A stretch of 64,000 nucleotides of DNA, from assembly GCF_000512585.2 (NCBI RefSeq), contig NC_089241.1:496001-560000 (forward strand). The letters are read 5' to 3'. A model generated the notes under the pieces. The model worked only from the letters and a program-made list of their open reading frames with translations. It searched no databases and was not told the DNA's origin. This stretch comes from Kwoniella bestiolae CBS 10118 (Eukaryota > Basidiomycota > Tremellomycetes > Tremellales > Cryptococcaceae). The translations under genes and the position numbers were made by a program. Positions 1-11,562 of this stretch are shown here, in pieces (the stretch's first letter is position 1; each line of letters begins with the position of its first letter).

Positions 1-378
1 CCTCTTGGTGATTCGTGCTATATACGATGGTGAGAGAGATTGTGAGAATCGGATGAGAGGTCGCATGGCCTCATCATGGATGTAGGTGCTTCTGATGGTG
101 ATAGAGATCGAAAAGAAAGAAGATGAAAGGTGGATTGGTAATGTTGGTCCTTTGGTAGGTGGTATGGTGGAGCCCCACTTATCCCACCAAAATGACGAGT
201 ACTTAGCTGAAAAAAGCCAGACGAACGAAAAAAAGGGGAAATGGAAATGGAAATGGGACTCCCGGGTCAAGTTTAGGTGCTTCATCCTACTTCTTCTTCG
301 GTCACCTTCTACTCAAAATCACAGAACTACCATCCCTCTTCAATTTTACCTATCTCAGACTTTGCTCCACCCAACACA
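1..378. other. Upstream region of HOM6
   Basis: No gene recognised. The last 100 bases before the HOM6 ATG are rich in CT/CA, as in fungal 5' leaders. A longer unspliced reading frame that starts upstream of 379 adds residues with no family similarity, so I treat this as promoter and leader. Confidence 0.5.
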
Positions 379-2061
379 ATGTCATCATTCGCCCCTCGAC
401 CCATCCCCGTCGCCCTCATAGGCCTAGGCGGCGTAGGCAAAGCCATTCTCTCTCAACTCCTCTCACCCCCCTTAAACACCCGATTTAACCTCATCCTCAT
501 TGCCAACTCGCGTTTGTCCATCTCCCTCCCTCTCCCAGGGGGTCAAGTGACACCTACAAACTATCTCCCCATATTGGAGCAGCACGGTACTCCCCTAGAC
601 ATCCAATCCATCTTATCGCTCCTCTCCCCCTCTGAAACTAGCGGATCAGGGATCTTCATCGATTCGACCGGATCAGATATCATACCCTCCATTTACCCTC
701 AGATACTGGGTATGGGCATTCATGTCGTCACTCCTAACAAGAAGGCTACTTCCTCTGCTTTGAGTCTTTACAACGATATTAAATCCAAAACATACCCTAA
801 CGCTCCTACCTTGTTCTATGGTGAATCGACCGTTGGAGCTGGTCTGCCCATTTTGTCTAGTTTGAAGGACCTGGTGGAGACTGGAGATGAGATCCAGAAG
901 ATCGAGGGTGTGTTCTCGGGGACACTCAGTTATATCTTCAACGAGTTTTCCAAGGTTGAGGGTGGGGATGTGAAGTTCTCAGAGGTCGTAAAGGTTGCCA
1001 AGGATCTGGGATACACTGTGAGTTCTGATTTCTTTCCTGAATCCTCCCTTTTATATGCTTCTGCGCCTTGGTCTATCGTTATGTGGAACGCGAAGGGTCA
1101 GATTACAGATAGAATCTGTCTGCTATCATCTTCAACGGTACTTGCGCCATCCATCGACTCAACCGAGAAGACAATTTGATCTTTTCCGGGGGAATAGTCT
1201 ACAAAGACAATGCTGATATACTCTTACATATAACAGGAACCAGACCCGCGAGACGACCTCTCCGGAACAGACGTCGCCCGTAAACTCACCATCCTCTCTC
1301 GACTCGTCCCCACCGCCCCACCCCTCGAGGAAGGCTACGCCTCAGTCCCTACCGAGTCTCTCGTTCCTGACGTTCTCTCCAACGCATCTACCAAGGAAGA
1401 GTACCTCGACAGATTGGCTGAGGGGGACGAGTATTTCGACAAGCTTCGAGAGGAGGCTAAGAGGGAGGGGAAAGTTGTGAGATATGTTGGGGTCATTGAT
1501 TTGAAGGAGGGTAAGGTGGAGTGTAAGCTTGGGAAGTGAGTTGTTGCTTTTTCTTCTTGATGTTCTTTCTTTCTCACATGTTTCCCTGGTCGAGTATGAG
1601 AAGTGTCCATGATGGACATTTGGATGACGATGTCGGAAATCAGTGATGGAATTTGGAGCTGATCATCCTGTTATATCTCGTAGATACCCCACAGATCACG
1701 CTTTCGCTACCGCCCTCAAAGGTTCAGATAACATCATCTCATTCACTACCAAGAGGTGAGTCGCTATGCTCGGACTCGGAGAGGACACGGACGGGCTCTT
1801 CGCTCGCTATCGACTCCTGACAACAGGAACTTTACTAACTCTTTGTCGATATGCTACTAGATACTCCCCCAGACCTCTCATCATCCAAGGTGCAGGTGCA
1901 GGAGCCGACGTGACAGCTATGGGAGTTACTGTGAGTTATCGTTCCTCATATCGACCAATCCAATAAAGGCTCATGGAATTAACTCGCTTATATCTGTGTT
2001 TATGCATGACACATAGTCCGACTTGCTCAAGATCCACGAGAGACTCACCACCAGATTATAA
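379..2061 (+). CDS. HOM6: Homoserine dehydrogenase
   Basis: NAD(P)-dependent reduction of aspartate semialdehyde to homoserine, the branch point towards threonine and methionine; cytosolic. Five exons: 379-1017, 1237-1535, 1684-1755, 1861-1930, 2017-2061, giving 374 residues, close to the usual ~360 of fungal Hom6. The Rossmann motif GLGGVGKA lies at residues 14-21. The catalytic-site signature continues across the first splice as GYTEPDPRDDLSGTDVARK, and the C-terminal GAGAGADVTAMG is also typical. The start at 379 was chosen because it lies just before the nucleotide-binding strand and has an ACAATG context. It converges with the VAC1-like gene. The family call is firm; exon joins rest on conserved motifs and reading phase. 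Confidence 0.95.
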
Positions 2062-2556
2062 GTATGAATCTTATGATCCGGGTTGAAATGAAGGGAGAAG
2101 TAAGTGCTACGAGATCAAAAATACAAAGACAGACAGGCGAGATGCATATCAAGCAAAGGGAAAGAGGTATCGAAGAGAATGAGACGGAATAAGAAATAAT
2201 AAACGCAAAATATCAATCTCACATCATGCATGCATATACACATGTACGTCTGGCCCTGCACCTACCTCCAGATGGTCATATCATAATAGGACGTCTGGAG
2301 GATATAGTGACACAGAGTAAAATATGACATACATCCCATCAACTGGTAGGAATACCTTATATACAACTATTCCCTAACCCCGCATCTTATCGCAGAAGAG
2401 AGCGATCTCTCTACCGCCTAATCATCATTGTTATCCAAATCTACAACAGAAAGATTATCGAAGAACAGAACGCAATGGTCATATCATTCGCTCATCTATA
2501 ACATCTTGATATATCTCATCACCACAATCTTGACCTTGACCCTTGACCTCGAAGAA
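2062..2556. other. Intergenic region, convergent 3' ends
   Basis: About 495 bases between the convergent HOM6 and VAC1-like stop codons. AT-rich with several ATATAC/CATGCATA runs of the kind seen in fungal 3' ends. No coding signal or structured element seen. Confidence 0.4.
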
Positions 2557-5500
2557 TCACCTTGCACGCCGCGTGATCCGTTCAATCTCCAACCTAATCT
2601 CCCTCAGCGCTTCATTCAAAGCCTTTGAATCTTCGTATTTCCTCTGAGCATTCGCATCGGATATGTATACTCTGCGAACGATAAATCAGTAATGTTGCAA
2701 TTGCGGCGATGAGTAGAAACAAGAATTGGGAACTGGAATTGGAAGAATGAGTGAAGAAAGACAGACACTCACTCCAACTGCGCTTCCTGCTCTAACAACG
2801 GCTGCAATACCACCGCGACGTCCTCTATCTCCTTATCCAGCATTTCCGAGGTAGGCGTGGTAGTCCCGCTCCCATCGGATAGATTCGTTCCATTTATGGA
2901 ATCTGAAAGGGACAGTTCGTGGATTCGCATAGATCGGCGTTTGGCGTTGGCAGCTCGTTTTTGGAGTTTCTGGAGGGTCTGTGTGTTGTATGATATCAGC
3001 TTACGATGTGCTCCCAGTGCTCAGATCAGGTTTCAAACGTGGAGTTGACAGAAGACAATCTTCTCTGGTAACACAGCACAGAAGGGAAGTGGAATAACAC
3101 AGAGCACAGATAATTAAGTCATATACAATACCATACCAATCGCCCACAATTCAGATCCCCCACACTCACCTGCAATTTCACCATCTCCCTAGCCAAGAAC
3201 CCAGCCGCAGACCTAGCCACGGCGGACTGTACGATCGCCTGACTTGATCCTTCCTCGCAATTCAACCCTCCTATCCTCTTTGAGAGATGCTCATACTGCG
3301 TCAAGAGGGTTAAGAGCTGTTTATGGATCGATAATACCTCTGGGGAAGGTTCGAGGGGATTATCGGATTCGCTATTACCGCGAGGAAATGTGTTAGCTTG
3401 ACACGTTGACTAATCAAGATATTATGGATGGAGAAGAGATGATATGACCCACGTCAGATCAGCCAATAAATCTTCAAACTCAGGCATCAACTCTTCTATA
3501 TTACCTTGTAGCCCCCTCAAGGCGGAGTACAATCTAGCGAAGCCTGTCACTCTTTGTCTATCTTGCATTTTCTGTTTGCGCCTATACATGATCAATCAAA
3601 CCTCGATCAGCTCAGTCTCCTTCTACAGCGATGTGTCACCGATAAGGGTACTATAAAATATATTGTGCTTATATATCTGTACCCTTATATGTCTAGAGAA
3701 GAAACAACTCACGATACAACAGCCCAACATTCCCTACAGACTCTACATCCCTTGACCTGAACCTCCTTAGGTTGTTGCGGTAACGGTATATCCCGTTCCT
3801 TGTCCTGGGGATCTTCACTTATAGAGGACGATATCGAATTCGTACTCATCCTTGATCTTCTCATCTTTCCATTCACCTTTGGACTACTGGCCGGGGTTTT
3901 CTGATCAGAACCAGAATTGGGATGTATCCCAAGATCAGTCGGATCATCAGTCTTCATCCACCCCACAAAACCTTCTTCTACCTCTTCCCCTCGTCCAGTC
4001 TTCCAGTCTGCTACTAGTAACAGAGAACATTTCTCTCGCCTTGTACCGGGTGGTAAGCCTCCTTGGGAATTGGTGGAAGTAGCATCCGGGTTGGCAGGTG
4101 CGAATAGCTGGATTTGGACTGCTAGGAGTGCTGGTGGTGTGGGTGGGAGAGAACAGATTATACGGCCGCAGAGACGACAGTGGTGTTTGCGGTTTGAGAG
4201 GGAGAAGGAGGATCTGTAGATAAAGGTATAAGTTAACAAAGGGGACGTTCATGTCTATCGTTAGTTCAAGTACTGTTGCAGCGAACAATCTGAGGTGAAC
4301 TCAATTTGGAGGAGATCACTCACTGGCATATCCTACATTTCTTCACTTCACCATCATCTTCCCATTTCACTATCGCTTGTTCGGCAGCTATCAACACGAC
4401 CACCAAAGCGAACCGTTAAATCAGCTGTCCATTCAATGACTGTAGTAGACGCATTCCACTCACCCCTCTTTCTACCCTCCTCACCACCAGGTCCAGGTCC
4501 ACTCTTAAACCCCTTCCATACATCTCTAGGTTTCAGCGCATCCAGCGCACCATCAATGGAGAGCAGGGATTTCCTCCTATCATTCCCAGATGCGAGGGAT
4601 GATATGGAGAATGTCGAGGAGGATGATCTGGTGAGAGTCGGCACGGTAGGTAGAGGATTGGGTACGGTTGGGTTGAAATGGAGATCGACGAGCTGTGGTA
4701 GTGACGACAAGTTGAATCAAATAATCATTAATACTCTTCACCGTTTTGACCTCCCTTTCTCTGGAAATGCCATGATACCTCACAACAAACATGATAGGTA
4801 ACAGGTGATGGTCTACTCACCTTAGCCCACCTTCTACCCAGCCTCCCTTCCTCCCTCTCCCTCTCTTCTCCCCCAAGCTTCCTTGCCACCAAAAACTCTT
4901 CCGTCCTATCATGTTTCACCCCCTGAGGTTGGAACCCAATCTTATAAGGCATCCCCGCCGACTTGTTCGTCGTAGCCTGTTTAGTCAAACTGCTAGACCG
5001 ACTTATAGATGGTGATTTACCTAATGAGATACCGAATGAGGATGTCCTCTTATGAGCTGGATTGGAGGTTGTCGAAGAGTTCCGTCTATGCCCTGAAGGT
5101 CCAGGTGGGGCGTTGGGATTGAGGTGCGAGGGACCGTGGAGTGGAAGTGAGCTTGTACTTCCACCATTGAGCTTTGTAGTCAGTGCAGAGGTCGTGGTGG
5201 GTGCAGAGGTCGTGGAGTTAGATTGGCCCAGTCTAGATAGATTGGCAGGTTGAGGGATCTTGCGTTGTGGTAATGCTGGTGTGGAGGTGGTATGATTGAT
5301 ACTGGGTGGAGCGGGTGAAGGAGATATGGATAATGCTGAGCCGAATCGTTCCTCGGGGGAGGAAGGTATGCTATTACTCCCCTGATTCGAACCTGCCTGT
5401 CCCGGTGCAGGGGGTACAGAGGGTGTAGAAGCAGAAGCAAAACTATTAGACCTCGATCCAAAACCCTCTCTATTCAAATTACTTGATACCTGACTAGCAA

Positions 5501-5888
5501 CGTTGGCTACCCCGTTCAAAGTATTGGCGAAGAACTCTCGAGATCGACCTTCCCCCCTTGGTGCCCAGGTGGATAACCATTGTTGGGCTTTATCAGCCGC
5601 CAGACCAATATCGAACCCCGCTGCACCCTGGCCAGGAGCAATGGGTGTATTGGGGCCAGAGGCGGTGGATGAGGCTGAGGAACCTGAGCGAGCACGTTGG
5701 ATATCCGCTGAAGGGGGGACGAGGGCGGGGCCGGGTGAGGTGAATGAGAGGGTCGATGAGGATGAGGAGGGTCGTTCGTTTCGGGATGGGAGGGTGGGTT
5801 TGGAGGAGGAGGATCCGAATCTTCTACGTGGAGGATCTGGTGGGGGAGGGGTGGTGGTCAGCTGTGGTAGGGAGGGTGTGATGCTCAT
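2557..5888 (-). CDS. VAC1/PEP7 (rabenosyn-like) FYVE-domain endosomal tether
   Basis: Vac1/Pep7 links Rab5-GTP, the SNARE machinery and the Sec1 protein Vps45 on endosomal membranes; the FYVE finger binds PI3P. Exon 1 (5888-4821) is a Ser/Pro-rich N-terminus, then exons 4692-4464, 4387-4324 and 4213-3713, then three more short exons. FYVE hallmarks are visible: CRIC, then RKHHCRLCGR, then a final CRVCREC pair. The zinc ligands are separated by unusually long inserts (see findings). The C-terminal exons encode helical, charged segments (YSALRGLQGNIEELM, later IRLEIERITRR) like the Rab-binding coiled coils of the family. Frame is kept at each GTGAGT/AG join I examined. The exact fungal orthologue is inferred. 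Confidence 0.82.
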
Positions 5889-6353
5889 CTTGCTTGGTGT
5901 GGTGATGGGTTGATAAGCTATACCATGGTGATATGTGGTATGTGGTATGACTCAATGTAATGTATGTTTGCTATCAAATGGGTAGTAATGAGACGATATA
6001 CAGAGGTTACATACGCACGGGCCGGCTAATGCTAATCACTATTTATGTAGTTGTACGATGGCGACACCGCATACTCACTCATACAGCCAAGTAAAGCTAA
6101 GCTAAGCTATTAAGCGCAGGTGACCGATATCCCCACGTGGCAATTTGTTCCTGATGGGACAAAGGCACGGTTGCAAGTGGAAAATGTTGACAAGCATTCT
6201 GCTTTCTTCGTCTTCCTCTGTTGCTCGTGTCTTACTCTATGATCGTACAATAACAACACACATACCGCCTACCAGCCTCATCAAACATCATTAATCCTCC
6301 TCAGATCCAATATCCCTTCGTCCCATACTTGATTACACAAGCACAAAGATACC
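5889..6353. promoter_or_regulatory. Divergent promoter with CACGTG palindrome
   Basis: About 465 bases between two divergent starts. It holds a CCACGTGG palindrome (CACGTG core at 6134-6139), the class of site bound by bHLH factors such as Cbf1. The last ~100 bases before 6354 are CA/CT-rich and resemble a 5' leader. No coding signal. Confidence 0.45.
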
Positions 6354-6644
6354 ATGGGCAGATCAGCCAAATTCACTAAACGACCCTCGAAAGAAGCCAA
6401 AGCTCGTTCGAAAATCGCTCAAGCAAACTCGAAGCCCGTCCCTCCGCCTAGATCACCTAGTCCAACACCTCAGGCTCAGGGGGAGGAAGAAGGGAAGAGC
6501 AAGAAGAAGAGGAAGTTGATGAGGGCCAAGGTGGACAAGGTGGGTTCACGCCCCATCCATAAGGCGTTCAATAGTGATGGTGAAGGAAGGTCTCCTGACT
6601 TGCATTTCTATCTTGCTTGTGAGTAGAAACTTGGTAAAGCGTGA
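6354..6644 (+). CDS. Small basic protein, unknown
   Basis: Starts MGRSAKFTKRPSKEAKAR and continues with Pro/Ser and a lysine-rich stretch (KSKKKRKLMRAKVDK), a composition typical of small nucleolar or ribosome-biogenesis proteins. Proposed structure is exon 6354-6539 and a final six-codon exon 6627-6644, joined over a GTGGGT...TAG intron, ending DKKLGKA, about 67 residues. Without splicing the frame ends at 6626 with unlikely residues. The ACCATGG start context is good. I do not recognise a named family; the small size and the short second exon make this a moderate call. Confidence 0.6.
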
Positions 6645-6892
6645 TCATGCCCGCATAGGCAACCTTGATACCAGCCCCATCTCAATCACCATACCATAAA
6701 TCCTCACAAGGGACCCTCTTCAATGCGAGTCTGATTAAATGTGATCACAATCACAATGTTGTAATTTATACGTCGCAGTGTAATGCATATATGATACCAA
6801 ATTACAATATATGGAAATCCAGCAAGATGACCCAATAATCCAAGACGGGAAGCGCGAATGCTCCATATCGCCCCTAACATTCCTACAACTTC

Positions 6893-8706
6893 CTAGCTTT
6901 CACCTGCAACCAAATCCTATACATCTGCTTCTTCTCCTTCCTATTAACGATCTACTCCACCCCACATACCTTCATATCAGCTCACGCCCCTCAATCAACA
7001 ATATGACAGTATGGAGAAGGGGACATACCAATCGTCTATCCTCGCCCAATTGCGACACCTCAAACATCTTCTTCGCTCCTCCCTCTTCCTCGTCCGGGGG
7101 AGACTTGACCAACATCCCCTCCAATTCCTCCTTCTCAAAGAAATATACCCTAGTCCCATCTCCTCTAATGTACAGATTCGGCGTCTCGGGATCTAACAGT
7201 CTGTTCTTCTTTATTCGTAGTTGTGCTAGGTCGTGGCGTCCGTAATCTCTTATTAGGACATGACCACCTGGTTTCAATGCCTAAGCAATTCACAGCGAAT
7301 AATCAATATCTGTTCTAAGTGTATCCATCTTTACGTCAAGAAGATTTGACACGAATCATATAAGAAATAATGACTTGGTGAATGATCATGGTTTGAATAT
7401 AGATGAATTGGAACAGAACTCACAGTATACAAATTATGTATCGCCTGATCCCATTCTCTAGGATGTAGCGCAGACAACACGAAGATAACCGAAATCACAT
7501 CCACTGTACCTGGCTCAATACCCTCAGGTAACGAATACGTCTTCGTCTGACTATCTTCCGATATATCCAGCTGATCTAATCTCTCCGCAGTGTCCTGTAC
7601 CTCGCCTTGAGATATCTGAGTTGAGGTTGATGGTGGTGTTGAGGAAGAAGGCTTCGAGGTGATATCCCATACACTCGCGTGTAATTCCCCTAATCCATGT
7701 TCAGCCCTTGGATACATCTTATTCGCCTTGACCACTTCTACAGCTCGCTTGGAATAGTCCGTGGCGTATATCTGGAGGTGGGGGTTCTCGTTTCGCATTA
7801 ATAAGGGGAAGACGGTGTTGCCTGCGCCCTATAGTATTTGGATAACAATTAGCACCAGCTCGGGATGCAGTCGACAGATAAAGGAGGATATAGAAGATCC
7901 AGAAGGCATGGGCAGACTTACACAGCCAACTTCTAGTACGACTTTTGGTCCAGCCTATCATGCATAAAGGAGTATAATCAGTATCAGTACACAGTCAATT
8001 GAGTCAGAGTGATAGGAGACGATATCACTCACATCAGCTTCACTGCACTCAACCAACTCTGGAAATTCCAACCTCAGCCATCCACGATCCTTGAAAAATC
8101 CATCTTCATGGTTCGAGTAAAACTTGTTCCAGTAATGTTCGGGTTTCGAGTTGTATCCATCTTTAAAGTGATAAACCGAGATATCAGCTCAATGAAGACA
8201 ATGCAATTCACAAGATGCACGTTTGAGCAACAAGGACGTGATGGTAAATCAATTTACTTACCCCTCAACTTCTCAGCTACGGGACTAGACCTGTGCAATT
8301 CCATTATCTCTTCTGCTTTGAGCTTGAAATCTTCCGGCAGGGTTACGTGGTCCCTACGACGTGAATCAATACGAAATAAGCTTTTGTTCCATCACCATCG
8401 ACCACCTTATGGGAGATCATAAACCCATACTTCCACTCACCACGCATTATGCTCAAACACATCTTTCTCATCGTCCAGCAACCTCGCCCCGAAGGTTGAT
8501 CCCACAGGTGGTCCATTGGGTTTCAGCCATTTATCAGCTACGGTCCTCTTGATCGGTTCGGGAGCTATCACCGATATAGTCGAAGTGGAAGTTGATGCTA
8601 CTGGTTGTTGATGATCGGACATGTTTATGTATGATCGTAGAGTAATCGTTCTGGGATATGTACTGGTTGTGATTCGTTTGGATGCGACGCTTGCTTGTCG
8701 CAGCAT
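6893..8706 (-). CDS. tRNA N3-methylcytidine methyltransferase (METTL2/TRM140 type)
   Basis: SAM-dependent enzyme that makes m3C32 in the tRNA anticodon loop. Conserved order is visible: RLLDDEKDVFEHNAWDHVTLP, then HYWNKFY, the SAM motif KVVLEVGCGAGN, then YATDYSKRAVE, then SVIFVLSALHP, KPGGHVLIRDYGRHDLAQLR and YFFEKEEL. The last exon gives VNRKEKKQMYRIWLQVKARKL, the family C-terminus. There are multiple short introns with consistent phase. Two in-frame ATGs exist, at 8706 and 8622; the first adds an Arg/Ser/Thr-rich, acid-free leader (see findings). The gene is divergent from IDH1. An insert rich in Ser/Thr/Asp follows the SAM core. The family call is very secure; the start is less so. Confidence 0.93.
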
Positions 8707-9124
8707 TTACCAGCTGTCTGCCTGTATTGCGTTGCGTCGGATCTGTCTGACAGCTTGAGCATTTTAACATCTTCCTTATCCTTCGTCCATCTCAACATCA
8801 ACAGGTGGACCAGAAATTATCCTGTTGATCCAGCCATATCACGTGACATCACCCACAACACGAGCAACTCTAATCCTTTCTAATCATGTCTGTGCAATTC
8901 TAATTGCCATTACAAATCCACTTTAAATCGTAATGACGCTCGGCAGTACTCGGCCGAATTGGACCGTGATGCAAAGGAGGGTATGATGAGGAGCACAAAG
9001 AGAATAGTACACCACCACCACTACGTCTGTTTCTGTTAGGTTGTTTTCACTTTCTTACATTTACCAAATCTCATCTTCCTCTATCCTCTTACATCTCAAC
9101 CTGTATCCATACAAACCCACCAAA
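8707..9124. promoter_or_regulatory. Divergent METTL2-like/IDH1 promoter with TCACGTGA
   Basis: About 418 bases between divergent starts. A perfect TCACGTGA palindrome lies at 8839-8846, a strong bHLH (Cbf1-type) candidate site. The 60 bases before the IDH1 ATG are CT-rich leader. No gene seen. Confidence 0.5.
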
Positions 9125-11206
9125 ATGATCTCTGCACCAGTACGAACATCCGTAGGATCAGCTCTCAGATCAGCTGCCGCTTCTTCAAAGGTGAGTGGAG
9201 TGAATGTCCGAACAGGAAAACCAAACACTGCCAATTCAATTACCATCCTCCTTCTTCATCCACCTCTTTCATTCATATACGATATTGATGCGCTACACAA
9301 CTATAGCGAGCTCCCATCGCTAGGTCTATGGCTACTCTCGTTGACGAGAAGAGAGTGAGTGTCTCGTGTTATTATCGGTTTTCTTCGGTCAAACAGCTTG
9401 CTGATCAACGATTTATTTTGTTATAGCTCCCAGCTAAATTCGGTGGTAAGCTTGACCGTCCATATCCATATCTCCAGATTGAACAGAAATCTTGGAGGGA
9501 GGAGGATGGCTGATGACTTCTTCTCGGTGAACCACACAGGCAAATACACCGTAACCCTCGTACCAGGTGATGGTATCGGTAAAGAAGTCGCTGATTCCGT
9601 CAAGGAAATCTTTGATGCTTTGAAAGTACCTGTCCAATGGGAACAATACGACGTATCTGGTGAGACTACCGGTGGAGACGATCTGTTCCAACAGGCTATG
9701 GAGAGTTTGAAGAGGAATAAGGTCGGATTGAAGGGTTAGTATTGCATTTCTCTCGTCATATTACCATATCGCCCTTTCAAGGTGGATTCTACCGTCTGTC
9801 CCTATCCTCCCTCCAACAGATCGTCGATTAGTATTTCCTCTCTTTGGAACATTTGCTGACCCTCCTCCAACTCCCTAGGTATCCTCTACACCCCAATCGA
9901 CCAAACAGGCCACAACTCATGGAATGTCGCCATGCGACAACAACTCGACATCTACGCCTCCGTCGTCGTCTGCAAGTCTTTGCCCGGTTTCCCAACGAGA
10001 CACGATAACGTCGATTTCGCCATTATCAGGGAGAACACCGAGGGTGAATACAGCGGTCTGGAACACCAATCGTACCCTGGTGTTGTGGAGTCTTTGAAGG
10101 TCTCCACGAGGGCCAAGGCTGAGAGAATAGCGAGATTCGCTTTTGACTTTGCGGTTAAGAACAACAGGAAGGTGGGTTTGGTCTCCCATCTATCTCTTCT
10201 GTCTACTCTATTTCCGTGCAATATCCCTGAGATCGGGTCCACATTCAGTGAAGTAACCTGTATTGGCTTGGCACAACGCTGATGCTGTCGTTCTTTCCTC
10301 GCCCTTTGCAGAAGGTCACCTGTGTCCACAAAGCAAACATCATGAAACTCGGTGATGGTCTCTTCCTCAACACCTGCCGAAGAATTGCCGAGCAAGAATA
10401 CGGTCACACCGGTATCAAATTTGAGGCTATGATCGTCGATAACACTGCTATGCAACTTGTCTCCAAGCCTCAACAGTTCGATGTTATGGTTATGGTGGGT
10501 GATACACTCGATTCTCAATTGTGGTTCTGATGCTGATGTTGATCTGACTTTTTTGTCCCTTTTAGCCTAACGTGAGTTGACCGATGACCGATGAAGCAGA
10601 TATACCGTTTTGCAGTCAGCGTAGTACGGTGCTGATAATACGTTTGAACGCTTTAGTTATACGGTACCATCTGTGCCAACATCGGTTCCGCCCTTGTCGG
10701 TGGTCCAGGTATCACCCCAGGATGCAACTTTGGTCGAGTGAGTAGGGTCTTACCACTTGACTCGTAGAACTTAATTCCCCTTTTAACCTTTTCTTTGGAA
10801 TAGAACACAAGAGAGATCCGGACTGGAATGCTAATGTTTTTTGATGCGAATAGGAATACGCCCTCTTCGAGCCAGGATGCAGACACGTCGGTAAAGATAT
10901 CATGGGAACCAACAAAGCCAACCCTACCGCCTTGATCTTATCTTCTACCATGATGTTGAGGCACCTCGGTCTCGAATCTCAAGCCAACTTGATTGCTGGG
11001 GCCACTTATGATTTGGTAAAGGAGGGTAAGATCCGAACTGCCGATTTGGGAGGTGAGTCTTTGTATCTGGTTTCTGCTGCCTAAATAAACATACTTTCTC
11101 CCTTCTGCCCGGACCCGTTCCTTGGATATACACTGACTGTCATGATGATATAGGTTCCGCCACCACCACCGACTTCACCAAGGGATTGATCCAAAGACTT
11201 CTTTAA
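9125..11206 (+). CDS. IDH1: NAD-dependent isocitrate dehydrogenase subunit 1, mitochondrial
   Basis: TCA-cycle enzyme converting isocitrate to 2-oxoglutarate in the matrix; this is the Idh1-type (regulatory) subunit by similarity. Ten exons: 9125-9190, 9307-9354, 9427-9445, 9540-9734, 9879-10171, 10312-10494, 10566-10571, 10657-10737, 10854-11052, 11154-11206, giving 380 residues. The N-terminal Arg/Ser/Ala-rich leader is a mitochondrial presequence. Conserved blocks: VTLVPGDGIGKEV, ESLKRNKVGLKG, TPIDQTGH, IRENTEGEYSGLEH, GVVESLKVST, VHKANIMKLGDGLF, PNLYGTI, GSALVGGPG, EPGCRHVGKDI and the C-terminal TTTDFTK. Exon 3 has 19 nt and exon 7 only 6 nt. Total spliced length is an exact multiple of three. 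Confidence 0.96.
10566..10571 (+). other. IDH1: 6-nt microexon of IDH1
   Basis: CCTAAC encodes the Pro-Asn of the invariant PN-[LM]-YG motif of isocitrate dehydrogenases. It is flanked by TTTTAG on the left and GTGAGT on the right; the flanking introns are 71 and 85 nt and contain CTGAT branch-like sites. Skipping it would keep the frame but delete the two conserved residues. Confidence 0.85.
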
Positions 11207-11562
11207 GCGAGTCAGTCAAGACACAACTCGAGTGTAAAAGTGGTACTTAAACATAAATATAAACACAAACACAAGCAATGTCATCTTTGTTAGTATCTTT
11301 ATTTACTACAAATGTGAGGAAAAGATGCATTTGGGATGTCTGGATCAATCTCGCGCAGACATGTATGGAACATCATGGGATAATTCTAGTTACGGTCATT
11401 GTTGGAGTGCATTCTGATCAAATATGATCGTAAACATGGTTTCATAAGACTACATGACCTCTACATGGATTATAACACATGATTATACCTGATCGAATAA
11501 TATTCCCTCAACAGGATCTATCAAGAAACATATGTATAGACAACGCTTCCAACGATCAACAA
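11207..11562. other. Intergenic region, convergent 3' ends
   Basis: AT-rich stretch between convergent IDH1 and the first carboxylesterase gene. No coding or structural signal noticed. Confidence 0.4.

Noticed and set aside
5503..5913. 136-codon plus-strand frame over the VAC1-like N-terminus
   Set aside because: Gly/Glu-rich complement of the Ser/Pro-rich coding exon.
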